From assembly GCA_028280715.1 (NCBI GenBank), contig JANQLG010000043.1, forward strand, positions 1 to 64,000: DNA of 64,000 nt, given 5' to 3'. The notes below the pieces were generated by a model. It did not search any database. It saw nothing but the letters and a program-made list of their open reading frames with translations, and had not been told where the DNA came from. Numbering within the stretch: position 1 is the stretch's first letter; every line of letters starts with the position of its first letter. This stretch comes from Spongiibacteraceae bacterium. Its GTDB lineage: Bacteria > Pseudomonadota > Gammaproteobacteria > Pseudomonadales > Dasaniaceae. Positions 29,745-36,899 of this stretch are shown here, one piece after another. The position numbers and the translations under genes are program-made.

Positions 29745-30272
29745 ATGAAAAAACTTATCTCAGCTGTATGTGTAATGGGTCTTGCTGCTACTGCCGCTCA
29801 CGCGGACATGAAGCCAATATCCGAAGCCGATGTGCTGGCGGCACAGCAAGAGTGGGCCAATGGCATTGTCGAAATCAGCAAGGTTTATCTGAATAAAGGT
29901 GACTACCGAGAGCGTGCCAAGCAGCATATCCAGGATTTGTATGCTTATGGCCAGGGCGACGTGTTGTTTAAACCCACCTTAGCCTCTGATGATCAGTTCA
30001 GGGAATCCTTTGACGAAGCATTGTCGTACTTTGTCGGTGGCAAAATTAAAGAAGATAGTGGTTTTGCCATTAAGCCCTGGTCCAACGCACGCTTTGGTGA
30101 GCAAAATATTGTCATCGATAGCGACTCAGCTATAGCGATGGGTAACTATTACTTTACCCCCCACGGTGAAGATACCGAAACCAAAGTAGAGTATACCTTT
30201 GGCTACATCCGCGACGACGACGGCAATTTGCGTATCAACGTGCATCACTCTTCGTTGCCATTTAGCAAATAG
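29745..30272 (+). CDS. exported SnoaL-like/NTF2-like protein
   Basis: A 175-residue protein with signal peptide (cut after A-A-H-A). The conserved parts are Q-E-W-A-N-G-I-V-E-I, L-Y-A-Y-G-Q-G-D-V-L-F-K-P-T and the terminal G-N-L-R-I-N-V-H-H-S-S-L-P. Such proteins are sometimes mislabelled phosphoribosyl-AMP cyclohydrolase in databases; the fold looks NTF2-like. The function is unknown. It follows ompW by 32 bases and is probably co-transcribed. Confidence 0.72.
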   Translation: MKKLISAVCVMGLAATAAHADMKPISEADVLAAQQEWANGIVEISKVYLNKGDYRERAKQHIQDLYAYGQGDVLFKPTLASDDQFRESFDEALSYFVGGKIKEDSGFAIKPWSNARFGEQNIVIDSDSAIAMGNYYFTPHGEDTETKVEYTFGYIRDDDGNLRINVHHSSLPFSK

Positions 30273-30347
30273 CAGTTGCTACGTAGTTAGCCAAAACCGC
30301 AATGTCAGGTGAGTCAATGCTCTCCTGGCATTTTTTTCTGTCGGATT

Positions 30348-31046
30348 TCAAGCATCGGGCGTTTTCTGTTTCAGGCGATACCCACTGCCGCGCAGTGTTT
30401 CTATTGCCAGGCTTTGATCGGTTTCCAGCTTTTTGCGCAGGCGGCTGATATACACGTCAACAACGTTGGTTTGTGGATCACTGCTAGTGTGCCAAACCCG
30501 CGACAAGATACGCTCCCGTGTTAGCACCCGGTTGGCGTTTTCGACAAAATATATCAGCAGGTCCAGCTCAATTTTGGTCAGCGCTAGTTCTTCCGAAAAC
30601 AAGCACGCTATGCGCTGCTCCCGGTCAATTTGCAAACTGCCAGCACTTAGCAATTCAATCTTTCCGGCACTGACCTCGGCGCCTGGGTTGCGCCGGGCCA
30701 GCGCCGATACCCTGGCCAAAAGCTCATCAAAATCGAAAGGTTTACACAAATAGTCGTCGGCACCCTGGGTAAGGCCCTGCACCCGGTGGCTGACTTCATC
30801 CAGTGCCGTCAGCATTAAAATCATCGGCGGCTGCGGTAACGCCTTGATCGCAACCAGCAGCTCGAGGCTGTCCTCCTGGTGAAACATCCGGTCAAGAATC
30901 AGCACCTGCGCTGGTTGCTGACGCAAGTGTGGCAGCAACTCGTGTAGCTCATTAAGCGTCGCGCATTGGTAACCCTCAGCGCTGAGCCCGCGCTGCAAAA
31001 AGTTAGCCAGCGGCTTTTCGTCGTCTGCGATAAGAATATCGATCAT
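30348..31046 (-). CDS. OmpR-family response regulator
   Basis: A 232-residue response regulator: receiver with acceptor Asp in L-I-L-D-R-M and Lys in C-K-P-F, then a winged-helix DNA-binding domain (L-T-K-I-E-L-D-L-L-I-Y, V-W-H-T-S-S-D-P-Q-T-N-V-V-D-V-Y-I-S-R-L-R). The gene overlaps the kinase stop (TAATG). The target genes are unknown; the ompW pair lies convergent to it. Confidence 0.92.
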   Translation of the reverse strand: MIDILIADDEKPLANFLQRGLSAEGYQCATLNELHELLPHLRQQPAQVLILDRMFHQEDSLELLVAIKALPQPPMILMLTALDEVSHRVQGLTQGADDYLCKPFDFDELLARVSALARRNPGAEVSAGKIELLSAGSLQIDREQRIACLFSEELALTKIELDLLIYFVENANRVLTRERILSRVWHTSSDPQTNVVDVYISRLRKKLETDQSLAIETLRGSGYRLKQKTPDA

Positions 31047-32599
31047 TAATCTTCAACCGGTAGCGTAAAAGAGAATGTAGAGCCTTGCCCCAATGCAGAT
31101 TCAACAACAATGCTACCGCCATGTGCCTCCACGATGGCTTTGGCGATGGGTAAGCCAAGACCAATACCCTCACGGTTTTTACGAAAACGCACAAAGCGTT
31201 CAAAAATATTGTCGACTTCGGCACCGGAAATACCCTCACCCTGGTCGGCAACACTAATGCTGACATAACCATTTTGTAGTCCTGCCGTCACATCGATGGG
31301 GGCGTTATCTATCGTGTACTTAACGGCATTATCCAACAGTATGGCCAGCGCCTGCTGTATTCTATGGCGATCAAAGCGCAGTGCTATAGATGCAATTTCC
31401 TCAACCACATCCAGATTGATCGCTTGATCCTGTACCAGTCGATTCCACTTGTCGGTTTCGTCCTGCAGCACTGGCAGCAGCGGTTGTTTATCCAGTTCCA
31501 GATGCAGTTTATCCACCTCAGCGCGCGCAAGCAGCAGTAAATCGTCGACCAGGCGGCTTAAATTAACCGACTGGCTGAGCACCGATGTCAGTGTCTCCCG
31601 GTAGTCGTTTTCTGTTGCCGAACTCATCCGCAGTGTGATCTGCGACTCACCGCGAATAATAGTCAGCGGTGTTCTCAATTCGTGAGAAATGTCATTAATG
31701 AACTGGCGCCTGCGCGCATCCTGCCTGGTCAGTTGCAGGTTTGCCTGGGTCAGTTCGGCGGTACGTTGCTCGACCTGGAATTCCAGTTGCTTGCGTGATT
31801 CATACTCCTTGTGTTCGTGCTCCTGTAGCCGCTCGCCAATACGATTGATGGAATCAACCAGCTGTTCAAACTCCCGGTCAATTTTCTCGGTGATGGGGTG
31901 ATCATAGTCGCCGGCGGCAATACGATCGGTAGCCGCCTGGATGGTGACCAGGGGCTGATACAGTTGGCCAAACAGCCAGAAACAGCCATAAATAATTAAC
32001 GACAGCGAAACCAGGCCAAGGCCAACGGTAAACCATAGCATCGACGAATTGAGCGTTTCTATCCTTGCGTTTAGCGCTGCCACCACACGGTTTTGCCGGA
32101 TCACCGCCGAATCGATTGCCTCTCTAAACTGGTTGTCGATCTGCACCTCGAGTAAGCGCTGCAAGCGCTCCTGTTGCTCCGCCTCCGGTGTTGCGGTTTC
32201 ACCCAACAGTGCCTGAAATTCCGCGATAATTTGCTTAATAATCTTTTCCAGAGCGTTGGTATCTTCCACGCTGCCCTGGGTTGCCGCCCTGCCCAAGGCC
32301 TCGCGCTGGTTCAGTTCCAGTTCGCGAATAACGCCAAGTGACTGATTAATAATTTCCTGCTTGTTGCGCACATCGGCCTGATTGGCATTAGAACCAAAAA
32401 TGTATTCATCAGTAAATTGTTTGAATAAGCGATAGGAGACACTAGACAAGCGCTGGTGCTCAACCAGCAACGACTGCGCGATATCACTTTGCTTGAGGTT
32501 TTCCCGAGTGAGATAAGCTGAAACTGAAGCGCATGCAAGTGCGATAAACAAAATGACGGAGGTCATTAGTCCAAAGAAAAAGAGCTTCTTTTTGTACAT
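31046..32599 (-). CDS. membrane sensor histidine kinase
   Basis: A 517-residue inner-membrane kinase. Helices near residues 8-28 and 188-210 enclose a helical periplasmic sensor; a HAMP domain follows ([15 protein letters not shown]), then the dimerisation H-box ([10 protein letters not shown]) and an ATPase with N-box and G-boxes ([17 protein letters not shown]). It should phosphorylate the adjacent regulator. The block is richer in G+C than the cassettes on both sides, suggesting separate origin. Confidence 0.92.
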   Translation of the reverse strand: MYKKKLFFFGLMTSVILFIALACASVSAYLTRENLKQSDIAQSLLVEHQRLSSVSYRLFKQFTDEYIFGSNANQADVRNKQEIINQSLGVIRELELNQREALGRAATQGSVEDTNALEKIIKQIIAEFQALLGETATPEAEQQERLQRLLEVQIDNQFREAIDSAVIRQNRVVAALNARIETLNSSMLWFTVGLGLVSLSLIIYGCFWLFGQLYQPLVTIQAATDRIAAGDYDHPITEKIDREFEQLVDSINRIGERLQEHEHKEYESRKQLEFQVEQRTAELTQANLQLTRQDARRRQFINDISHELRTPLTIIRGESQITLRMSSATENDYRETLTSVLSQSVNLSRLVDDLLLLARAEVDKLHLELDKQPLLPVLQDETDKWNRLVQDQAINLDVVEEIASIALRFDRHRIQQALAILLDNAVKYTIDNAPIDVTAGLQNGYVSISVADQGEGISGAEVDNIFERFVRFRKNREGIGLGLPIAKAIVEAHGGSIVVESALGQGSTFSFTLPVED

Positions 32600-32763
32600 A
32601 CAAGGATCTCTGAATTCCGCTAGTGCAAAATAGAAAGGACGCGATTTTTAATTCGATACACCAGGTTAATCAAACTATCAGCCGATGGTAGCTTGTTTAT
32701 ACCGCGATCGCTACCCGGGCGCACAGCGGTTTATTCAATCGCAACTCAGCGAAAAGCAGATAG

Positions 32764-32967
32764 GATTTCTTTAAGGGCGGTAGACACAAAGTGAGAACGG
32801 TTTTATTTGTATCGATGATGTCAGCGATACAGTGTCATCCTAAATTAAAACCAATGTACGAACGCATGGTAGCTGCTGGAAAACCGAAAAAAGTGGCCAT
32901 CGTTGCCTGCATGCGCAAGCAGCTGACGATCCTTAACACGATGGTAAAAAATGGAACATTGGGATGA
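32764..32967 (+). pseudogene. C-terminal remnant of an IS110-family transposase
   Basis: Reading frame 32764-32967 gives about 67 residues that look like the tail of IS110-type transposases: G-G-R-H-K-V-R-T-V-L-F, then K-P-M-Y-E-R-M and A-A-G-K-P-K-K-V-A-I-V-A-C-M-R-K-Q-L-T-I-L-N-type tail. A stop codon (TAG, 32761) closes the frame upstream, so the N-terminal catalytic part is gone. The 33 bases after the stop resemble the end of such an element, and it abuts half an attC. The 417-base stretch 32600-33016 otherwise holds only the kinase leader. Confidence 0.85.
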
Positions 32968-33000
32968 GAAAATGGCTTAATACTTGACGAAGGACCATAG

Positions 33001-33013
33001 TCACTTGTTATAC
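33001..33013 (-). other. half attC (R'' side only)
   Basis: On the minus strand CGTATAACAAGTG is the 5' half of an attC directly after the 33017 gene stop; the other half is missing, replaced by the IS110 remnant. This fits an insertion into the site. Confidence 0.65.
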
Positions 33014-33016
33014 GTT

Positions 33017-33457
33017 TTATTTAACACTTTCAAGCATATCCCAAAAGTCATTAACTTTTTTTAAGTGCATGTCTATATAAGGGTCTTCACTAGAATATTT
33101 TTCAGTTATTTTGAGCTGCTGCTCCCTAGTTGAGTCAATAATATTATCATTTGCATATTTTATTATTTCATTGAGATGTGCTTGAGTTACTGATTCTTCG
33201 TATAGTCTTCTTTCATAAAAAGGATAAGGCTCACTAATTGAGTTTGAATATATTTTTAATGTTTCATAAATTTCTGCATGGAGTCGTTTTTTTATATCCT
33301 CGTCCATGGACTTATCAAATTTTAGCTCACGCACTTTCACCCAAGCAGCATTAATAAATGAATGCGTATCGGCAATTCGATGACCGTAGAGAGCACCTGT
33401 ATAGAAAGAAGCAAATATTAGAAAAACAAGAATTGTGCTTAATAATATCTTTTTCAT
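33017..33457 (-). CDS. membrane-anchored helical protein (cassette gene)
   Basis: A 146-residue protein with one N-terminal helix (residues about 5-24, L-L-S-T-I-L-V-F-L-I-F) acting as signal anchor, then a charged helical region (residues 35-146, rich in Glu, Lys and Tyr). No family recognised. It lies between the half attC and an intact one. Confidence 0.62.
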   Translation of the reverse strand: MKKILLSTILVFLIFASFYTGALYGHRIADTHSFINAAWVKVRELKFDKSMDEDIKKRLHAEIYETLKIYSNSISEPYPFYERRLYEESVTQAHLNEIIKYANDNIIDSTREQQLKITEKYSSEDPYIDMHLKKVNDFWDMLESVK

Positions 33458-33463
33458 AGAAAC

Positions 33464-33556
33464 GTATAACGCCCGGTTTAAGGGCTATTTATGGAGCGCA
33501 GCGGAGTAAATAGTCCCAGCCGCGTCCTTTGCGGCGATTACAGCCGTTTGTTATGA
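33464..33556 (-). other. attC recombination site (long)
   Basis: On the minus strand it begins TCATAACAAACGGCTG and ends ACCGGGCGTTATAC. Inner arms include GACTATTTACTCCGC pairing with GCGCTCCATAAATAG-like sequence. It ends at the stop codon of the 33557 gene. Confidence 0.85.
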
Positions 33557-33895
33557 TTAATTTCCAAGAAACGAAATATTAGCAACTTTGCATGCTGTGC
33601 CCCATGCTGCCGATTTTTTATCTGTGTAATACCAAACTTTAATCTCTCTATCCTGAGCTTGTGCCGACAATATAAATGATACTGAAGTGTCATTTCCTGA
33701 AGCCAGACTAAGCCATGCACAAGCAGAATCATGACCATTAGATAATTTAAAGATAGTTTCACCATGTGATGCACTAACGGCGTGGTGATTGGTTTGAGTC
33801 CGTAGAGCAGTTATCTTTCCCGTCGCCTCAGCTTGAATTGCAGCCTCAGCGCTGAAAGCAAACATTGACAACGTCATAATTATAATATTTTTCAT
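33557..33895 (-). CDS. small exported two-cysteine protein (cassette gene)
   Basis: A 112-residue protein with signal peptide (M-K-N-I-I-I-M-T-L-S-M-F-A-F-S-A-E-A). Mature Cys are in D-S-A-C-A-W and G-T-A-C-K-V, with V-S-F-I-L-S-A-Q-A-Q-D-R-E-I-K-V-W between. It shares the arrangement of the 26137 and 26562 proteins. An AAGGGAA ribosome site stands 8 bases before this ATG. The longer open frame to 34015 runs through the attC-like repeat end and is not used here. Confidence 0.75.
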   Translation of the reverse strand: MKNIIIMTLSMFAFSAEAAIQAEATGKITALRTQTNHHAVSASHGETIFKLSNGHDSACAWLSLASGNDTSVSFILSAQAQDREIKVWYYTDKKSAAWGTACKVANISFLGN

Positions 33896-33912
33896 ATAGT
33901 TTCCCTTGAGGT

Positions 33913-34286
33913 CATAACGCTTATTATATCGCTCATGCGATATATGTTGATTCAAACAAAATTTGTCGTTGAATCCCGGAAATAGGGATAAAAAGTCGCT
34001 AGTGCTGTGTATCATCCCTATCTCTAGATGATTATTTTTGTTTTAACTGCCTGATTTACCAATACTAATTCAATTTGCTGGAAAAAAGCCAGTGTTCAAC
34101 GACTACTGCTGGTATAAGTGCCGTTTTGGGATGTTCAACGACTTGAGTCTATTATTTGTTCCGCTGATCAGTTGGGCTTTATTTTTTTACTTAATTGATT
34201 TCAAAGCTATTTTTAAATTTGCGCAAATAACATGAGAAGTTATATGACGGGTGCTTGTTTTTTCTGATTTTAATAAACACTGTATA
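33913..34286 (-). repeat. 373-bp repeat, copy 2 (with attC-like end)
   Basis: Partner of 28396-28768, same orientation. It begins with the same CATAACGC...ATATATGTTGA attC-like end after the 33557 start and ends at TGTATA. Differences are scattered base changes and small indels. No open frame is shared by both copies in the distal half. Confidence 0.85.
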
Positions 34287-34317
34287 AATAGTTGTGTAAC
34301 TTGCGTAAGGAGATACC

Positions 34318-34377
34318 ATGAGAAGAGTGCCATTTACACCAGTTGGCTTTGGCTACAAAGAGAACTTGTTACCATAG
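34318..34377 (+). CDS. very short open frame with strong ribosome site
   Basis: ATG to TAG encodes only 19 residues (M-R-R-V-P-F-T-P-V-G-F-G-Y-K-E-N-L-L-P), but AAGGAG lies 5 bases before the ATG. It is the start of a broken gene or a leader peptide; the following 100 bases hold no gene on this strand. Listed as a curiosity with low certainty. Confidence 0.3.
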   Translation: MRRVPFTPVGFGYKENLLP

Positions 34378-34483
34378 AATAGATTTGGTTTAACTTGAAT
34401 TAATTTCAACGCCAAATATGCACAATATGTCAATAGCTATAAAATTGAATCAGGATAATTACAACTTAAAATTAACTATTATT

Positions 34484-35677
34484 TTAAAAAAGTTCTACAC
34501 CTTCCTCACTTTCATTCATGGAGGTATCTTCAACAGCTTCGTCTTCACCCAAGCCTTCTCTCGCCGTCTCCAGCGCCAGATTAATTTCTTCACGCATGCT
34601 GGAAAAATAACTATCGACTTTAAATCCCTCAGTAAAAATTTTATTGGAATTTAACACACAATCCTGCACGATTGTTTCTATAAATACCTCCTGCTCTTCA
34701 TTAAGCAAAAGCGAAGGTATTTTATCGGTAATTTTTTCTGCCATATTCTCCACCACATCAACAATACCTAACATCACTGCGTGATAATCTTTACCGACAC
34801 GTTCTGCCGCTTCGTTAACTCTTTTTGAAATACTTTCTACTGCATCGATTTCAGTTAATAGCTGCTCATGTTCATCCAAGGCTTTAATTCTTGCATCCAT
34901 ACCCTGCAATAAAGTGAAGGTATTATCCTTTACCAAACCATATAGCATTTCATCTTCTGGCATATTTTTTACTAACACAGAAACCCTTCCATAATTCACC
35001 ACTGAGCGGTGGCCAAAATCAAAATAACGACCGACACTTTTAAGTTCATTCAACAGATCAGACTCCATCTGGCGTGCCATGCCATTGGTTTCCATATTCT
35101 TTACGCCGAAAACACTGCGCATCTGCAAACTGCACTTTAGATCATAGGTCGCCATTGTCTGAAAGAAAATCTGCGCCAACTGATCTACATTTCCACACTG
35201 ATGCGCTTTTAACAGAAACTGTATGTTATTACCCAGATTACTGGATTCTTGCATCGCAGCCATAGCGGCATCACTGGCACAACTTGCCTGCTGCTTCAGC
35301 TGCTTGTTGGCTACAGCGTGGTAAACTTCTCTCAGTAATCGAGTAGTAATCTCACTGACTGGCTCATCAACAGGAATAACATCATTGACGCCCGCTTCCA
35401 GTAATTCGATTTTCTGCTGGAAGCCCGCTTCGTTACACATCATTACCAATGACTTTTCATGCATGCAGGGCATTAACATTAGCTGCGCTATCGCATCACC
35501 ACACAGACTCTGCTGCAAATCATAATTGACAATAATTACTTGGATATCATCTATACCGGCAAGTGATTCGAGTTGGTCTGGAGAGGGAATGTAAACGGGA
35601 TCGAATACGTCCTTGTCTATAAAGCAACATTGTTCAGGTTGTTTATCCGTAACAATCACAACTGCGTATTTCGACAT
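34484..35677 (-). CDS. pseudo-receiver protein at chemotaxis cluster edge
   Basis: A 397-residue cytosolic protein. The N-terminal 120 residues resemble a receiver domain (V-I-I-V-N-Y-D-L-Q, V-M-M-C-N-E-A-G-F, V-N-D-V-I-P-V-D-E-P), but the D/D/K phosphorylation set is incomplete. The rest is helical, with coiled-coil-like segments at about 270-370. It ends E-E-G-V-E-L-F, nearly the same tail as CheD and the second MCP, so it probably belongs to the chemosensory system although on the opposite strand. It has no CheZ motif. Function unknown. Confidence 0.6.
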   Translation of the reverse strand: MSKYAVVIVTDKQPEQCCFIDKDVFDPVYIPSPDQLESLAGIDDIQVIIVNYDLQQSLCGDAIAQLMLMPCMHEKSLVMMCNEAGFQQKIELLEAGVNDVIPVDEPVSEITTRLLREVYHAVANKQLKQQASCASDAAMAAMQESSNLGNNIQFLLKAHQCGNVDQLAQIFFQTMATYDLKCSLQMRSVFGVKNMETNGMARQMESDLLNELKSVGRYFDFGHRSVVNYGRVSVLVKNMPEDEMLYGLVKDNTFTLLQGMDARIKALDEHEQLLTEIDAVESISKRVNEAAERVGKDYHAVMLGIVDVVENMAEKITDKIPSLLLNEEQEVFIETIVQDCVLNSNKIFTEGFKVDSYFSSMREEINLALETAREGLGEDEAVEDTSMNESEEGVELF

Positions 35678-36213
35678 TAGACTCCTTCCTCCCTGTCATA
35701 CATCATTTTAATAAACGGGTTGTCATTTTTTAAAATAATAGGAAGCATAGCAGATAAAGTCCAGAATACTGTTTATTTAACTCCCCTCGCCATTACATTC
35801 TAATGCTTTCAAATACTTAAAAGCGTTATCGTTACGATGATGGAATGTTGTCTGTAGTCACTTTTTACTGCCAGCTTGTTCCAGCCATAATTACTTTCAC
35901 CATTACCCATAAGCTTTTGAAAAATAATTTTTAATAATTCATTGCCATAATTAGGCCCAAAGTTTATTCACTTTTGTTTGAATTTTTTATTATTAACAGC
36001 GGCTTAAGTTTTGATTATTTATTAACCACAACCGCTCACTAAATCCATGCCTAAAATATGAATTAGGTTAAAGTATTTTTTTGCCATGTCGATATTCCTC
36101 AACTAGGATTAAAACCATTGCGTATAACAAAACGTATGAGCTGAATCAGGCAAGGTAGTTATTTTGAGCACTATAAAAATGACCACCCTCCGGCATGATA
36201 TAGGGACTTAGAT
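35678..36213. other. 536-base divergent intergenic region
   Basis: Lies between the pseudo-receiver gene and the STAS gene that opens the chemotaxis operon. AT-rich; I see no gene and no convincing sigma-70, sigma-28 or sigma-54 promoter. The ribosome site before the STAS gene is weak. Confidence 0.5.
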
Positions 36214-36492
36214 ATGCCTACTAAAACAACTTTTTCTTGTGGTGAAGCGCTAGACATTGTTCATGTTGGTCCGCTACGAGACAGGCTGCGTAAAGCACTG
36301 GAAAAATCCTACACCATTGAACTGAAGGCTGACAAAGTAGAAAAAGCCGATACCGCCGGTTTACAACTTTTTGTCATATTAGCGAAAACAGTTAAGCAAC
36401 ATAATGGCAGCCTGATTTGGAAAAAACCCAGTGATGCTTTATTAGCTACAGCTAAATCGCTGGGACTTCACGATCAACTCCATTTATCTTAA
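36214..36492 (+). CDS. STAS domain protein of chemotaxis operon
   Basis: A 92-residue STAS protein. The usual phosphorylated D-S-S-G motif is D-T-A-G-L-Q here, as in MlaB-type STAS proteins, so phosphorylation is doubtful. It leads the operon, 27 bases before cheY. Such STAS proteins often precede cheY in this cluster type; its role is unknown. Confidence 0.8.
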   Translation: MPTKTTFSCGEALDIVHVGPLRDRLRKALEKSYTIELKADKVEKADTAGLQLFVILAKTVKQHNGSLIWKKPSDALLATAKSLGLHDQLHLS

Positions 36493-36519
36493 TAACAACG
36501 CACCAATAGGAGACCATAG

Positions 36520-36879
36520 ATGGCTGAAATTCTGATTGTTGATGATTCGGCGTCAATGCGGAATATGGTAACTACGACCTTGCAGACTGCTGGCCATCAG
36601 GTTACCGATGCCGCTGACGGAGTAATCGCGCTCGGAAGTGCCAAAGGTAAAAAGTTTGATGCTGTCGTCACTGATCTCAATATGCCAAACATGGATGGCA
36701 TCGAATTAATCAAGCAACTTCGCTCGCTACCGAATTACAAATACACGCCGATCCTGCTATTAACGACAGAATCGTCAGCTGACAAAAAGGCGTCTGGTAA
36801 ATCCGCAGGGGCAACGGGTTGGTTAGTGAAACCCTTTAATCCGGAAAAGCTACTGGCAACAATTGATAGAGTGTTATAA
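36520..36879 (+). CDS. cheY: chemotaxis response regulator CheY
   Basis: A 119-residue single receiver domain with D8-D9, acceptor Asp52 (V-T-D-L-N-M-P), Thr in L-L-T-T-E and Lys in V-K-P-F. It is the phosphoacceptor of CheA and controls the output of this system. It carries an AGGAG ribosome site, and cheA follows 20 bases later. Confidence 0.92.
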   Translation: MAEILIVDDSASMRNMVTTTLQTAGHQVTDAADGVIALGSAKGKKFDAVVTDLNMPNMDGIELIKQLRSLPNYKYTPILLLTTESSADKKASGKSAGATGWLVKPFNPEKLLATIDRVL

Positions 36880-36899
36880 CAACAGGGAAGACTCAAACC

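Larger units (their letters stand above)
24720..34300 (-). mobile_element. integrase-less integron cassette array (CALIN-like), interrupted
   Basis: About nine attC-like or attC-half sites between holA and the chemotaxis cluster follow short minus-strand genes, each gene being trailed by a site with TAAC and GTTA ends. No integron integrase gene is visible, so the array is a CALIN or a distant part of one. It is broken by an OmpW/two-component block at 29.0-32.6 kb, flanked by 373-bp repeats and an IS110 remnant. Both border genes toward holA (24726 and 25098) have no convincing attC and may be decayed cassettes. The call is inferred from site structure and arrangement, not from a search. Confidence 0.8.

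Noticed and set aside
33896-34015. N-terminal extension of the 33557 gene through the repeat end
   Set aside because: It reads through an attC-like site; a signal peptide with ribosome site begins at 33895.
34484-35677. CheZ phosphatase call for the pseudo-receiver protein
   Set aside because: No CheZ phosphatase motif and the wrong length and domain layout.
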